This document shows positions 1 to 8,800 of a stretch of DNA of 64,000 nt, in pieces. Position 1 is the first letter of the stretch, and every line of letters begins with the position of its first letter. The notes below the pieces were generated by a model. The model ran no database searches. It was not told the origin of the DNA and saw nothing but the letters and a program-made list of their open reading frames with translations. A program made the position numbers and the translations under genes. The DNA comes from Opitutus sp. ER46. Its GTDB lineage: Bacteria; Verrucomicrobiota; Verrucomicrobiia; Opitutales; Opitutaceae. The stretch spans positions 186,001-250,000 of the forward strand of contig NZ_QAYX01000019.1 of NCBI RefSeq assembly GCF_003054705.1, given 5' to 3'.

Positions 1-350
1 CCCCGGCTCGGGCTCAGGAACAGGATAGCGGTGAGCAGCGCGCATTGGAACGTGTAGTAGGCCACGTAGTACGCCTTCGACGCATCCGGCCGTTCCCACC
101 CGATCAGGATGGCGACCGCCACGTGGATCGCGCCGAGCGCGAAGACCACCGGCACCATCCACTCCGAGGTGTAGTAGCGCTGCTGCGCGAAGAAGCCGCC
201 ATAGCACGTCAGAACGACGGTCGCGGTGGCGAACGCCCCGTAGAGGGTGCCCGTGTGGCGGTGTTTGAAGCCGGCGGTCTCAAGCATCGGCGCCAGCCTA
301 GCAGGCCGGCTCAAATCCGGCGATAGGAAGAAAGTCATGGTGCCGACCAT
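1..350 (-). CDS. Membrane protein, N-terminal part (cut by window edge)
   Basis: Reading the minus strand from an ATG at 350 (or the in-frame ATG at 338) gives an open frame that runs off the left edge, so only about 112-116 N-terminal residues are visible. Counted from the 338 start there are three likely membrane helices, near residues 34-51, 61-80 and 92-108, with the short loop WERPDASKAYY between the last two. No catalytic or binding motif lies in the visible part. It is transcribed away from the ABC exporter genes to the right. I do not recognise the family; it could be a small integral membrane protein or the sensor end of a longer one. The call as a gene rests on the membrane-protein pattern and the sensible start. 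Confidence 0.6.
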   Translation of the reverse strand, partial: MVGTMTFFLSPDLSRPARLAPMLETAGFKHRHTGTLYGAFATATVVLTCYGGFFAQQRYYTSEWMVPVVFALGAIHVAVAILIGWERPDASKAYYVAYYTFQCALLTAILFLSPSR

Positions 351-431
351 GGCCGCGCGGTGACTTCCCGCCGATAGACCGCCCCCCGCCGGATGGCGTA
401 CGATGGCGGCGTTCCATCCACCTTCCTTCCC

Positions 432-1364
432 ATGTCCTCCACCCCGCTGCTCCAGCTCCAGGCCGTCACCCGCCGGTATGGCCCGCTCGTCGCGCTTGAT
501 GACGTCTCGCTCGAGATTCATCCTGGCGAATTCTTCGGCCTCCTCGGCCCCAACGGCGCCGGCAAGTCCACGCTGATGTCCCTCGCCTCCGGCCTGCGCC
601 GGCCCGACCAGGGCACGGTTATCATCGACGGGCAGCCGCTGACGCCCCGCCCGGAGTTGCGGGGCCAGCTCGGGCTCGTGCCGCAGAACCTCGCCCTGTA
701 CCCGGATCTCACCGCAGAGGAAAACCTCCGGATCTTCGGCGAACTGCAGGGGCTCCGCGGCGCGGATCTGCGCGCGCGACTCGACGAGGCCTTCGCGGCG
801 GTCCAGCTCAGCGATCGGCGCAAGTCGATCGTGAAGGAGTTCTCGGGCGGCATGCAGCGCCGGCTGAACCTCGTCGCCGCCCTCCTCCACCGGCCGAAGC
901 TCCTGCTGTGCGACGAACCCACCGTCGGCGTCGACCCGCAGTCGCGGAACGCGATCTTCGAATACCTGCAGCAGCTCAACCGCGCCGGCGTCACCATCGT
1001 GTACTCGACGCACTACATGGAGGAGGCCGAGCGGCTTTGCTCGCGCGTCGGCGTGATCGACCATGGCCGCATCCTCGCGCTCGGCACCGTCGGCGAGCTG
1101 CTCAACCAGCTCCCCTATGAGGACGAGATTTCGTTCCCCGCCGGCGACGCCACCGCCGCGCTGGTGGGCCAGTTGGGCACCCACGGCACGCTGGGCCGCG
1201 AAAACGGCAGCTATCATTTCCGGCCCCGCGCCGATTACCGGCTCTCGGCCTTCTTCGCGTTGACCGAGTCGCTCGGGCTTTCGCCGCGACTGTTCGTCAC
1301 CCGCCGTCCCTCGCTCGAGGCGGTGTTCCTCCACCTCACCGGCCGCAACCTCCGCGACAACTGA
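432..1364 (+). CDS. ABC transporter ATP-binding protein
   Basis: ATPase subunit of an ABC-2 type exporter, expected to act at the inner face of the cytoplasmic membrane. From the ATG at 432 (310 aa) it shows Walker A GPNGAGKST at about 39-47, the signature FSGGMQ at about 137-142, Walker B LLLCDEP at about 157-163 and the switch His in STHYMEE near 194. The C-terminal hundred residues form the extension common in drug, polysaccharide or Nod-factor exporter ATPases. An upstream in-frame ATG at 393 would add 13 residues without homology-like character, so 432 is preferred. The permease gene starts 6 bp after the stop, so the two form an operon. The substrate cannot be read from sequence. Confidence 0.93.
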   Translation: MSSTPLLQLQAVTRRYGPLVALDDVSLEIHPGEFFGLLGPNGAGKSTLMSLASGLRRPDQGTVIIDGQPLTPRPELRGQLGLVPQNLALYPDLTAEENLRIFGELQGLRGADLRARLDEAFAAVQLSDRRKSIVKEFSGGMQRRLNLVAALLHRPKLLLCDEPTVGVDPQSRNAIFEYLQQLNRAGVTIVYSTHYMEEAERLCSRVGVIDHGRILALGTVGELLNQLPYEDEISFPAGDATAALVGQLGTHGTLGRENGSYHFRPRADYRLSAFFALTESLGLSPRLFVTRRPSLEAVFLHLTGRNLRDN

Positions 1365-1370
1365 CCCGCC

Positions 1371-2717
1371 ATGTCCCCGACCTTCGTCCTCTTCCGCCAG
1401 GCCCTCCTGAGCTTCCGCCGCGCCCGCGCCGCGATCGTCATCACGTTCGTCGTTCCCGTCGTGCTGATCTACCTCTTCGGCCACGTCTTCGGCCTGTACG
1501 GCAAGGAGTCCGGCCCCACCGGCATCACCCTGGCCGTCCTCAACCTGAGCCCCGAGCCCGCCGCGGTGAAACTTGTCGCCGCGCTGCAGGCGGAGAAGAC
1601 GTTCCGCGTCATCACCACGCAGCGCGACGCCCAAGGCGTCGAGCAGCTGTTGACCGAGGCGGCGATCCGCACCGCGCTCCGGGACAACGCCTACCGCCAC
1701 GCCCTGATCATCCCGGCCGATCTCCTGCGCGACGACGCACTCGGCGTGCACCTGCGGTTCCTCACCAATCCGCGCAACGAAATCGAATCCCAGATGGTGA
1801 ACGGCGTCCTGCAGAAGACGGTGTTCTCGAATGTGCCCCAGCTCCTGGGCAGCTCGCTGCAGCGGCGCGCCCGGAGCTTCCTCGGCGCGGAGCGCCAGGA
1901 GGCGTTCAACGGCGCGATCGCCTCGGCCGTCTCCTCCGCCTTCGGCACCGAACGTGCCGCGGTCCTCAAGCGGATCGAGGCGGGCGACGTCTTCGGCACC
2001 GCGGCCGAACCAGCCAACGGCGCGACGGCGGCGACCGGCGACAAGGCCAAGGACGTGTTTTCCCAGCTCGTCCGCTTCGAGAAGGAGCAGGTCGCCGGCT
2101 TGGAGGTGAAGAACCCGATGGCGGCGCGCATGGTCGGCGGCTACGCGGTCATGTTCCTGCTCTTCGCCGTGAGTGGCGCGGCCAACTCGCTCTTCGAGGA
2201 GCGGCGCACGGGCGTCTTCCAGCGGCTCCTCTCCTCTCCCGTGCGTCCGGCGCACATCGTGTGGGCGCGGTTCCTCTTCGGGATCGCGCTCGGGCTGGTG
2301 CAGATCGGCGCGATGTTCGTCGCCGGCCGCATCTTCTTCGGCCTCGACCTGCTCGGGCACGCCGGCGCGCTGTTTGCCGTCGCGCTCAGCGCCGCCGCCG
2401 CCTGCTCCGCCTTCGGCCTCTTCGTCGCCGCGGTCGCCCCGAGCGCGCCAGCCGCCTCCGGCATCGCGACGTTCCTCGTGATCTCGATGAGCGCCATCGG
2501 CGGCGCCTGGTTTCCGGTCAGCTTCATGCCCGACACCATCCAGTCGATCAGCAAGCTGACGCTCGTGTACTGGTCGGTGGAGGGCTTTGCCGACGTCCTC
2601 TGGGCCGGCCGCCCGCTCCTCGAGATCCTGCCCAAGATCGGCATCCTCGCCGCGATGGCCGCCGGCGTCATGGCCTTCTCCATCTGGAAGCTCAACCGCA
2701 GCCGGTTCTTCGAGTGA
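1371..2717 (+). CDS. ABC-2 family transporter permease
   Basis: Membrane partner of the preceding ATPase. The 448-residue protein has one N-terminal helix (about residues 22-40), a large soluble loop of roughly 200 residues, and about five helices in the C-terminal half from about residue 245. The motif EERRTGVFQRLLSSPV just after the second helix is typical of ABC-2 permeases of the YhgE/Pip, NodJ and DrrB type. The loop is probably extracytoplasmic, as in YhiH/YbhS-like exporters of drugs or other hydrophobic compounds. The ATG at 1371 lies 6 bp downstream of the ATPase stop, which implies coupled expression. Substrate unknown. Confidence 0.9.
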   Translation: MSPTFVLFRQALLSFRRARAAIVITFVVPVVLIYLFGHVFGLYGKESGPTGITLAVLNLSPEPAAVKLVAALQAEKTFRVITTQRDAQGVEQLLTEAAIRTALRDNAYRHALIIPADLLRDDALGVHLRFLTNPRNEIESQMVNGVLQKTVFSNVPQLLGSSLQRRARSFLGAERQEAFNGAIASAVSSAFGTERAAVLKRIEAGDVFGTAAEPANGATAATGDKAKDVFSQLVRFEKEQVAGLEVKNPMAARMVGGYAVMFLLFAVSGAANSLFEERRTGVFQRLLSSPVRPAHIVWARFLFGIALGLVQIGAMFVAGRIFFGLDLLGHAGALFAVALSAAAACSAFGLFVAAVAPSAPAASGIATFLVISMSAIGGAWFPVSFMPDTIQSISKLTLVYWSVEGFADVLWAGRPLLEILPKIGILAAMAAGVMAFSIWKLNRSRFFE

Positions 2718-2842
2718 GCCCGGGCGGCGGCGTAAACACCCGAGACCGAGAACCATTACGCAAACGCGAACGACAAGCTCCGCGTCATCCGCGGCGCCGC
2801 GGCCTTGTCACCGCGGGTTTCTGCAGGCAAGTTTCGCCTCCC

Positions 2843-4117
2843 ATGTCCGCCGCCATCGCCGAACTCGTCACCTCGCTTGCCCAACGCGCCCGCGCGGCGT
2901 CCTACGCTTTGGCGACGACCCCGTCGGCGCGCAAGGACGTCGCCCTCGCCCGACTCGCCGACCTGATCGACGCCGCGCACGGTGAACTGCTGCTCGCTAA
3001 CCAGCGGGATCTCGCCTCCCCCGAAGCCCAGGCGCTCAACGCCGCCGCGCGCGACCGGCTCACGCTCGACGCGAAGCGGCTGCAGCATCTCGCCGCGTCG
3101 GTGCGCGAGGTCGTGGCCCTGCCCGACCCCGTCGGTGAACTGCTCGAAGACATCACCCGCCCGAACGGCCTGCACATCCGCAAGGTCCGCGTCCCGATCG
3201 GCGTGATCGGCATCATCTACGAGGCTCGGCCCAACGTGACCGTCGACTGCGCCGTGCTCTGCCTCAAGAGCGGCAACGCCGCCATCCTCCGCGGCGGCAA
3301 GGAGTGCTTCCACACCAACACCGCCCTCGCCGCCCTGATCGCAAAGGCGCTCGCCGACTCCGGCCTGCCCGCCGATGCCGTGCAGCTGGTGCCCACGACC
3401 GACCGCGCGGCGCTCACGACCCTCCTCAAGCTCGACACCCTCATCCACTGCATCATCCCGCGCGGCGGCGAGAGCCTCATCCGCTTCGTGGCGCAGAACT
3501 CCACCATTCCCGTCATCAAGCACTACAAGGGCGTGTGCTTCGTGTACGTCGATGCCCAGGCCGATGCCGCCATGGCCGAGGCAATCGTGGTCAACGCCAA
3601 GACCTCCAAGCCGAGCGTGTGCAACGCCGCCGAGCAGCTCCTCGTCCATCGCGACATCGCCCCGACGTTCCTGCCCGCCGTCGGCCGCGCGCTGCGCGCC
3701 CGCAAGGTCGAGCTGCGCTGCGATGCCGCCAGCGCCGCCATCTTCGCCGCCGCCGATATCCCGACCGTGCCCGCCACCGAGGCCGACTATCAGACCGAGT
3801 TTCTCGATTATGTCATCGCGGTGCGCGTGGTGGACTCCTGCCCGACCGCGATCGCGATCATCAACCGCGACAGCTCCAACCACAGTGACGCGATCGTGAC
3901 GCGCGACGAGCCGACGGCGCGGCAATTCCTCGCCGCGGTCGACAGCGCCACGGTTTACTGGAACGCGAGCACGCGCTTCACCGACGGCTTCGAGTTCGGC
4001 TACGGCGCCGAGATTGGCATCAGCACCGATCGGCTGCACGCCCGCGGTCCGATGGGCCTGCGCGAACTCTGCTCGCACAAGTTCCTGATCGAGGGTACCG
4101 GCCAGATCCGCGGCTGA
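2843..4117 (+). CDS. proA: Gamma-glutamyl phosphate reductase
   Basis: Catalyses the NADPH-dependent reduction of L-glutamyl 5-phosphate to glutamate-5-semialdehyde, the second step of proline synthesis, in the cytosol. The protein is 424 aa from the ATG at 2843, close to the family's usual 415-420. Landmarks are PIGVIGIIYEARPNVT, the GGKEC segment, and the catalytic Cys near residue 260 in KPSVCNAAEQLL. The frame stays open far upstream of 2843, but that region encodes low-complexity Arg-rich sequence antisense-like to the permease, so the later ATG is chosen. No proB is next to it; the gene stands alone between an exporter and a protease. Confidence 0.96.
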   Translation: MSAAIAELVTSLAQRARAASYALATTPSARKDVALARLADLIDAAHGELLLANQRDLASPEAQALNAAARDRLTLDAKRLQHLAASVREVVALPDPVGELLEDITRPNGLHIRKVRVPIGVIGIIYEARPNVTVDCAVLCLKSGNAAILRGGKECFHTNTALAALIAKALADSGLPADAVQLVPTTDRAALTTLLKLDTLIHCIIPRGGESLIRFVAQNSTIPVIKHYKGVCFVYVDAQADAAMAEAIVVNAKTSKPSVCNAAEQLLVHRDIAPTFLPAVGRALRARKVELRCDAASAAIFAAADIPTVPATEADYQTEFLDYVIAVRVVDSCPTAIAIINRDSSNHSDAIVTRDEPTARQFLAAVDSATVYWNASTRFTDGFEFGYGAEIGISTDRLHARGPMGLRELCSHKFLIEGTGQIRG

Positions 4118-4236
4118 CCGTCCCGGGGCGCCGCCAGCCGCGCCGGGCACGTACCGCAAATCCAGCATCCGCCGCGGCGCCGCAGGGTAAAATGGCTCTG
4201 GCGTTCCGGCCCGGCGCTTCATTGCCTTGCCGCACC

Positions 4237-5856
4237 ATGCGCCTACCCCCGTGCATCCCGTCCTTCCTGCGCCGCGCCCCGCTGTTTGCGTTGGCCGTCG
4301 GCTTGGTCGCAGCGACTTCCACCTTTGCCGCCGATGAGGCGGCCACGCCCCCGGCGCCCGATCCCACCGCCGGCCCGGTCACCGCGAACCCCGCGCCCAC
4401 CGACCCCAAGGTCGACGCGATCGAGAACGCGGTCGTGAAGATCTTCGCCACGATGCGCCGGCCCGACCTGTATCGTCCCTGGTCGAAATCACCCCCCAGT
4501 GAGGTCACCGGCAGCGGCGTCATCATCGAGGGCAAGCGTATCCTCACCAACGCCCACGTTGTGCTCTACGCCAGCCAGGTCCAAGTGCAGGGCAACCAGG
4601 CCGGAGACAAGATCTCCGCCACGATCGAGACCATCGCGCCCGGCATCGACCTCGCCGTGCTCAAGCTCGAGGACGAGAGCTTCTTCGACACCCGGCCTCC
4701 GATCGCACGCGCCAACACGCTGCCCGACATCAAGGTGCCGGTGATGGCATACGGCTACCCCGCCGGTGGCACCAGCCTCTCGATCACCAAGGGCATCGTC
4801 TCCCGCATCGAATGGGCCGGCTACCACCCGCCCGTATCCGGGCTCCGGATCCAGATCGACGCCGCCATCAACCGCGGCAACAGCGGCGGGCCGGCGATCT
4901 CGGGCGACAAGATGATCGGCCTCGCCTTCAGCAACCTGAGCGGCGCGCAGAACATCGGCTACATCATCCCCAACGAGGAGATTAACCTGTTCCTGGCCGA
5001 CGTCGCCGACGGCAAGTACGACGGCAAACCCGCCATGTACGACGAACTCCAGGACATGGAGAACCCCGCGCTCGCGGGCTACCTCAAGCTCGGCAAGGAG
5101 GTCGAGGGCATCATGGTGCACGAGCCCTACCTCGCCGATCCGGGCTACCCGTTGAAGAAATGGGACGTCATCACGCGCATCGGCGACACGCCGGTCGACA
5201 ACCAGGGCATGGTGAAGATCGGCTCGAACCTGCGCGTGCGATTCCAGTATCTCGTCCAGAAGTACGCGAAGGACGGCAAAGTGCCGCTCACGGTGGTTCG
5301 CGCCGGCAAGCCCGTGGAGATCCAGCTCCCGGTCTTCAACGATCGCCCCTCCCTGATGGAGAACCTCGACGGGGCCTATCCCGACTATTTCGTTTATGGC
5401 CCGTTCGTCTTCTCCACGCTGACCGCCGACTTCGCGAACAGCATGGGCGGCAGCAACGCCGTGACCGTCATGCGAGCGTTCAGCGCCATGGCCAGCCCCA
5501 TTCTCACCCGCCGCGGCGACCAGCCCGCCTTCCCCGGCGAAGCCCTGGTGGTCGTCGCCTCGCCCTTCTTTCCCCACAAGCTCGCCAAGGGCTACAACAC
5601 CCCGATCGGGCGCGTCATCGACACCGTCAACGGCAAGCACGTGAAGAATCTCCCACACCTGGTCGAACTCCTCCGCGACGCCCAGGAGGACTACATCACC
5701 ATCGAGTTCGCCGGCCGCATGAGCGAAGCCATCGTCCTCCCCCGCAACGACTGCATCGCCGCCACGGAGGAGATTCTGAGCGACAATGGCGTGCGCGCCC
5801 AAGGCAGCGCCAACGCGCTCTCCGTCTGGAACGCGAAAGCCGCGCCGGCAAAGTAG
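4237..5856 (+). CDS. Exported Deg/HtrA-like serine protease with PDZ domain
   Basis: A 539-residue trypsin-like protease of the periplasm, probably involved in protein quality control. From the ATG at 4237 it begins with a signal peptide (basic RR, hydrophobic stretch, STFAAD cleavage region). The catalytic triad is visible: His about 107 in LTNAHVV, Asp about 138 in GIDLAVLK and Ser about 216 in NRGNSGGPA. A PDZ-like region follows (PLKKWDVITRIGDTPVD). The C-terminal third is longer than in bacterial DegP and, by its motifs DGAYPDYFVYGPFVF and FFPHKLAKGYN, resembles plant DEG2/DEG9-type proteins. An ATG at 4192 would add 15 residues ahead of the signal peptide and is less likely. Confidence 0.9.
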   Translation: MRLPPCIPSFLRRAPLFALAVGLVAATSTFAADEAATPPAPDPTAGPVTANPAPTDPKVDAIENAVVKIFATMRRPDLYRPWSKSPPSEVTGSGVIIEGKRILTNAHVVLYASQVQVQGNQAGDKISATIETIAPGIDLAVLKLEDESFFDTRPPIARANTLPDIKVPVMAYGYPAGGTSLSITKGIVSRIEWAGYHPPVSGLRIQIDAAINRGNSGGPAISGDKMIGLAFSNLSGAQNIGYIIPNEEINLFLADVADGKYDGKPAMYDELQDMENPALAGYLKLGKEVEGIMVHEPYLADPGYPLKKWDVITRIGDTPVDNQGMVKIGSNLRVRFQYLVQKYAKDGKVPLTVVRAGKPVEIQLPVFNDRPSLMENLDGAYPDYFVYGPFVFSTLTADFANSMGGSNAVTVMRAFSAMASPILTRRGDQPAFPGEALVVVASPFFPHKLAKGYNTPIGRVIDTVNGKHVKNLPHLVELLRDAQEDYITIEFAGRMSEAIVLPRNDCIAATEEILSDNGVRAQGSANALSVWNAKAAPAK

Positions 5857-6055
5857 CCGCAGCCTCAGGCCGCCCTCGAGACCCGCCGTCTCGCCGGCGA
5901 GTCCTGCCCCCCCTGGGCCCTTGGCGGTGCCATTCGTCCCGGCCCTCATCTTCCCGTCCGCGAGGGCGTCGCAGCCTGGAACAAGTCCCTTACACCTTAC
6001 TCCCTAAACCTTACCCGCGATTCGCGGCCTGCCCGCGATTCGCGCCTCGCCCGCG

Positions 6056-6079
6056 GCGGCTTGCCAAATGGCAGGCCGC
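6056..6079. other. Hairpin upstream of clpP
   Basis: GCGGCTTGCC and GGCAGGCCGC (one mismatch) flank the loop AAAT. It lies 18 bp before the preferred clpP ATG and could fold in the 5' leader. The alternative clpP ATG at 6068 falls inside it. Confidence 0.4.
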
Positions 6080-6097
6080 TCGCAACGTTCCCGGCCT

Positions 6098-6751
6098 ATG
6101 CATTTCGACAATCTTCAGCCCGGCCTGTCGGCGCCCGTCCCTCGTTCCGATGACGACGATGATGACGACGAGAGCCAGGACGAACTCCTGGTGAAGAAGA
6201 ACGCGCCCGTCGCGATGCTCATCCAGCGCAAGTTCCTCGAGCAGCGGAAAATCTTCCTCTGGGGCGCCGTCACCGACGAGACCGCCAAGGACCTGACCGA
6301 GAAGCTGCTCTATCTTGAGTCCGTCGCCCCGGGAAAGGACATCACCTTCTACATCAACTCCCCGGGCGGCTCGATCACCGCGGGTATGGCGATCTTCGAC
6401 ACGATGAAGCTCATCTCGTCGCCGATCAACGTGGTGGTCACCGGCATGGCCGCGTCGATGGGATCCATCCTGCTCTGCGGCGCCTCCAAGGGCCGGCGAT
6501 ACCTGTACCCGCACTCGCGGGTGCTCATCCACCAGCCGCTGATCTCCGGCCGCATGGTCGGCCCCGCGACCGACATCAACATTCAGGCCAAGGAAATGGA
6601 GAAACTCCGGCTCGAGCTGAACCAGATCCTCGCGACTTCGTCCGGCCAGCCGCTCGAGCGGATCAACCAGGACACCGATCGCGATTTCTACCTGAACGCG
6701 AAGGAAGCGATCGACTACGGCCTCGCCGACAAGATCGTGGAAAAGATCTGA
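6098..6751 (+). CDS. clpP: ATP-dependent Clp protease proteolytic subunit
   Basis: Serine peptidase that forms the tetradecameric proteolytic chamber used by ClpX or ClpA. The 217-residue form from the ATG at 6098 contains Ser about 120 in GMAASMGS, His about 145 in VLIHQPL and the Asp motif QDTDRD near 191-196, so it should be active. The N-terminal 40 residues are longer than usual and include a run of seven Asp (about 18-24), which is atypical of the processed N-terminal loop. An ATG at 6068 adds ten residues and lies within a hairpin, so it is disfavoured. No clpX follows; a strong terminator ends the unit at 6808-6834, so clpP appears monocistronic. Confidence 0.95.
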   Translation: MHFDNLQPGLSAPVPRSDDDDDDDESQDELLVKKNAPVAMLIQRKFLEQRKIFLWGAVTDETAKDLTEKLLYLESVAPGKDITFYINSPGGSITAGMAIFDTMKLISSPINVVVTGMAASMGSILLCGASKGRRYLYPHSRVLIHQPLISGRMVGPATDINIQAKEMEKLRLELNQILATSSGQPLERINQDTDRDFYLNAKEAIDYGLADKIVEKI

Positions 6752-6807
6752 GGTCGGGCACCAGCGGCAGGCGCAGCGCCTCCACCCGGCCCCACCTCCT
6801 CACTCTC

Positions 6808-6834
6808 GGCGCGCCTTTCCGGCGCGCCTTTTTT
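6808..6834 (+). terminator. Rho-independent terminator after clpP
   Basis: A perfect 8-bp stem GGCGCGCC/GGCGCGCC closes the loop TTTCC and is followed directly by six T. It lies 57 bp after the clpP stop and separates clpP from crcB. Confidence 0.92.
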
Positions 6835-6948
6835 GTGCCCGCAGACCGCGCCCGGTCCGCCGCCGAACCGCGCGGCCCGCAGCGTCGCCGATACCCCACT
6901 GTCCCGTTGCCAAGCCACGTCCGCCCGGCTTCGCTTCGACCGGCCCGC

Positions 6949-7344
6949 ATGCTCCTCTATCTCGTCATCGCCCTCGGCGGCGCGCTCGGCAGCGTCACTC
7001 GCTTCTGGCTCAACGGCCTCGTTTCGAACCAGCTCGGCGAGACGTTTCCGTGGGGCACACTGCTCATCAACGTGACCGGCTCCTTCGTCATCGGGTTCTT
7101 CGCCACGCTGACGGCGCCCGAGGGGCGCGTGTTCGCCAGCAGCACCACGCGACACTTCTTCATGACGGGCGTCTGCGGCGGCTACACGACGTTTTCCTCC
7201 TTCAGCCTGCAAACCCTCAACCTCGCGCAGGAGGGCGAATGGTTTCGCGCCGGCAGCTACACCGTCGCCTCCGTCGTCATCTGCCTCGTCGCCGTCTGGC
7301 TCGGTTATCTCTGCGCGCAAGCGATCAACCAGTTGAAAGGCTAA
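6949..7344 (+). CDS. crcB: Fluoride channel CrcB/Fluc
   Basis: Small four-helix membrane protein (131 aa) that forms a dimeric fluoride-export channel and keeps cytosolic fluoride low. Family signatures are GGALGSVTRFW near the N-terminus, INVTGSFVIGF in helix 2 and GVCGGYTTFSSFS around helix 3, which carries the Phe-box residues lining the pore. The ATG at 6949 gives the standard length; the frame is open upstream to 6835 but codes for Arg/Pro-rich sequence without a membrane helix. A DUF190 gene starts 2 bp after the stop, a pairing often seen with crcB. I could not find the fluoride riboswitch core in the 110 bp upstream. Confidence 0.93.
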   Translation: MLLYLVIALGGALGSVTRFWLNGLVSNQLGETFPWGTLLINVTGSFVIGFFATLTAPEGRVFASSTTRHFFMTGVCGGYTTFSSFSLQTLNLAQEGEWFRAGSYTVASVVICLVAVWLGYLCAQAINQLKG

Positions 7345-7345
7345 C

Positions 7346-7714
7346 ATGGAACTCCCCGCCGAATCCGTCCTGCTGCGCATCTTCATCGGTGAATCCGACC
7401 GCTACGAAGGCCACCCGCTGCATGAGGCGATCGTGCTGAAGGCGCGCGCCCAGCACCTGGCCGGCGCCACCGTGCTGCGCGGCCCGATCGGATTCGGCCG
7501 CTCGAGCCGGCTGCACACCAGCAAGATCCTGCGGCTCTCCGTCGACCTGCCCCTCGTCATCGAGATCGTCGACGAGGAGGCGAAGATCAACGCGTTCCTC
7601 CCCGTGCTCGAGCCGATGATGAGCGGCGGTCTCGTGACCACGGAGAAGGTCCGGGTCATCCAGTACCGCGCCAGCGCCCGCGCCTCAACCGCGAGCGGAC
7701 CGGACGCGACCTAG
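7346..7714 (+). CDS. DUF190 protein, CrcB partner
   Basis: A 122-residue cytosolic protein of the DUF190 (PF02641) family. Members share a PII-like ferredoxin fold and are often encoded next to crcB. Recognisable parts are LLRIFIGESDRYEG at the N-terminus, the central GATVLRGPIGFG and SSRLHTSKILRLS, then DLPLVIEIVDEEAKI. The start lies 2 bp after the crcB stop, so the two genes are co-transcribed. The biochemical role of the family is not settled; a regulatory or chaperone-like link to fluoride or ion export is inference from the pairing. The C-terminal tail is Ala/Ser-rich and probably flexible. Confidence 0.88.
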   Translation: MELPAESVLLRIFIGESDRYEGHPLHEAIVLKARAQHLAGATVLRGPIGFGRSSRLHTSKILRLSVDLPLVIEIVDEEAKINAFLPVLEPMMSGGLVTTEKVRVIQYRASARASTASGPDAT

Positions 7715-7720
7715 CCCGCG

Positions 7721-8800
7721 TTACTTCGCGGACTTCGCGGGCAGCGGCGATTCGGGCGGCGGACGCAGGCCCTGGGCACGCGCTTTGCGATTCGCGAGAT
7801 AGTTCAGCAGGTACGTATCCGGCGCGGCGGTCTTCCAGGCGGTCGCCCACATCGCGCCGAGCATTTCCCCGCCGACGACGAGCTGGCCGGTGACGAAACG
7901 GCGGCCCTCGTCAGTGATCGGCTGCTCGTGGTGGCCGAGCTTGCCGGCTTTCTCGAGCGCATAGAGCGGCTCGACCTGCGCGTTCTGCGCGGTGACGTAC
8001 TCCATGAACTTCACGAACATCGGGTCGCGGCCGTCCTCGCGGGGCGCCAGCGAAATGGGCAGCGACGTCTCCACCTGCGGGAGCAGGTCCGTCAGCTTGA
8101 TCCCCGCCTTGGCCAGGAATCCGCCGTCCATCCAGGAGTGGATCCCGCGCCACGTCGTGTAGCCCTTGGGATTCGGGCCGACCCAGCCGTGGTGATGCGC
8201 GGTGGCGTGCAGCGGCTGCGAGCAGTCGCCGACATAGTGGCCCATGACGCCCATGATGTAGAGGATGTTGGCCTGGGCCTGGGCAACCTCCTCGGGCGTG
8301 CCGCGCTCCTCGTAGGCGCGCAGGTAGGAGAACGCGGAACGGAGCTGGCCGAACATCTCGGTGGCCTGCCAGGGCGCGAAGCCCGGCCACTCCTGCGAGT
8401 GCTCCTTGTTTCGCTTCGGATCGATCGGTTCGAAGTGGGCGATGTTCTTGGCCCGCGCCGCGGCGAACGTCGTGACGAAGTCGTAGCGGAACGACGGCAC
8501 CTTCGCCGGGTCCAGCCCGGCTTCGGCCAACTGCTCGTAGTCGAGATAGTGATTCGTGCCGTTCACCTGCTGCAGCGGCAGGTCATCGGCCGCATTGCGC
8601 CAGCGATCGGGCTCGCCGGCCAGGAAAAGGATGCGCTCGGTATTGGCCGGGGCGCGGACGAAAGCGGGAAAGTCCTTGGGGAGGGACGCGAGCGCCACGC
8701 CGTTGATCAGACGGTGGCCTTCATAGTCCCACGCCTGCACGGCGGGGGTGAGCAGCGCCGCCAGACCAGCGGCAAGCAGCAACGAACGGAGTTTGTTCAT
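7721..8800 (-). CDS. Exported S1/P1-type zinc nuclease
   Basis: A 359-residue periplasmic phosphodiesterase of the S1/P1 nuclease and phospholipase C fold, expected to cut single-stranded nucleic acids and scavenge phosphate or nucleosides. It has a signal peptide ending about PAVQA. The mature protein then begins with Trp-Asp-Tyr-Glu-Gly-His, where the N-terminal Trp and the His are family zinc ligands. Further ligand motifs are NHYLDYEQL, GHYVGDCSQPLHA and GIHSWMDGG, so the three-zinc site looks complete. The ATG at 8800 overlaps the stop of the upstream amidase gene by four bases (ATGA), indicating translational coupling. It converges with the DUF190 gene 6 bp away. Confidence 0.9.
   Translation of the reverse strand: MNKLRSLLLAAGLAALLTPAVQAWDYEGHRLINGVALASLPKDFPAFVRAPANTERILFLAGEPDRWRNAADDLPLQQVNGTNHYLDYEQLAEAGLDPAKVPSFRYDFVTTFAAARAKNIAHFEPIDPKRNKEHSQEWPGFAPWQATEMFGQLRSAFSYLRAYEERGTPEEVAQAQANILYIMGVMGHYVGDCSQPLHATAHHHGWVGPNPKGYTTWRGIHSWMDGGFLAKAGIKLTDLLPQVETSLPISLAPREDGRDPMFVKFMEYVTAQNAQVEPLYALEKAGKLGHHEQPITDEGRRFVTGQLVVGGEMLGAMWATAWKTAAPDTYLLNYLANRKARAQGLRPPPESPLPAKSAK

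Noticed and set aside
2756-4222. Long open frame on the minus strand across proA
   Set aside because: It is the antisense shadow of a well-supported gene in GC-rich DNA; its protein is Ala/Gly/Val/Arg-rich without domain motifs.
6835-6948. Fluoride riboswitch upstream of crcB
   Set aside because: I could not find the conserved crcB-motif core sequence or a matching pseudoknot in this interval.
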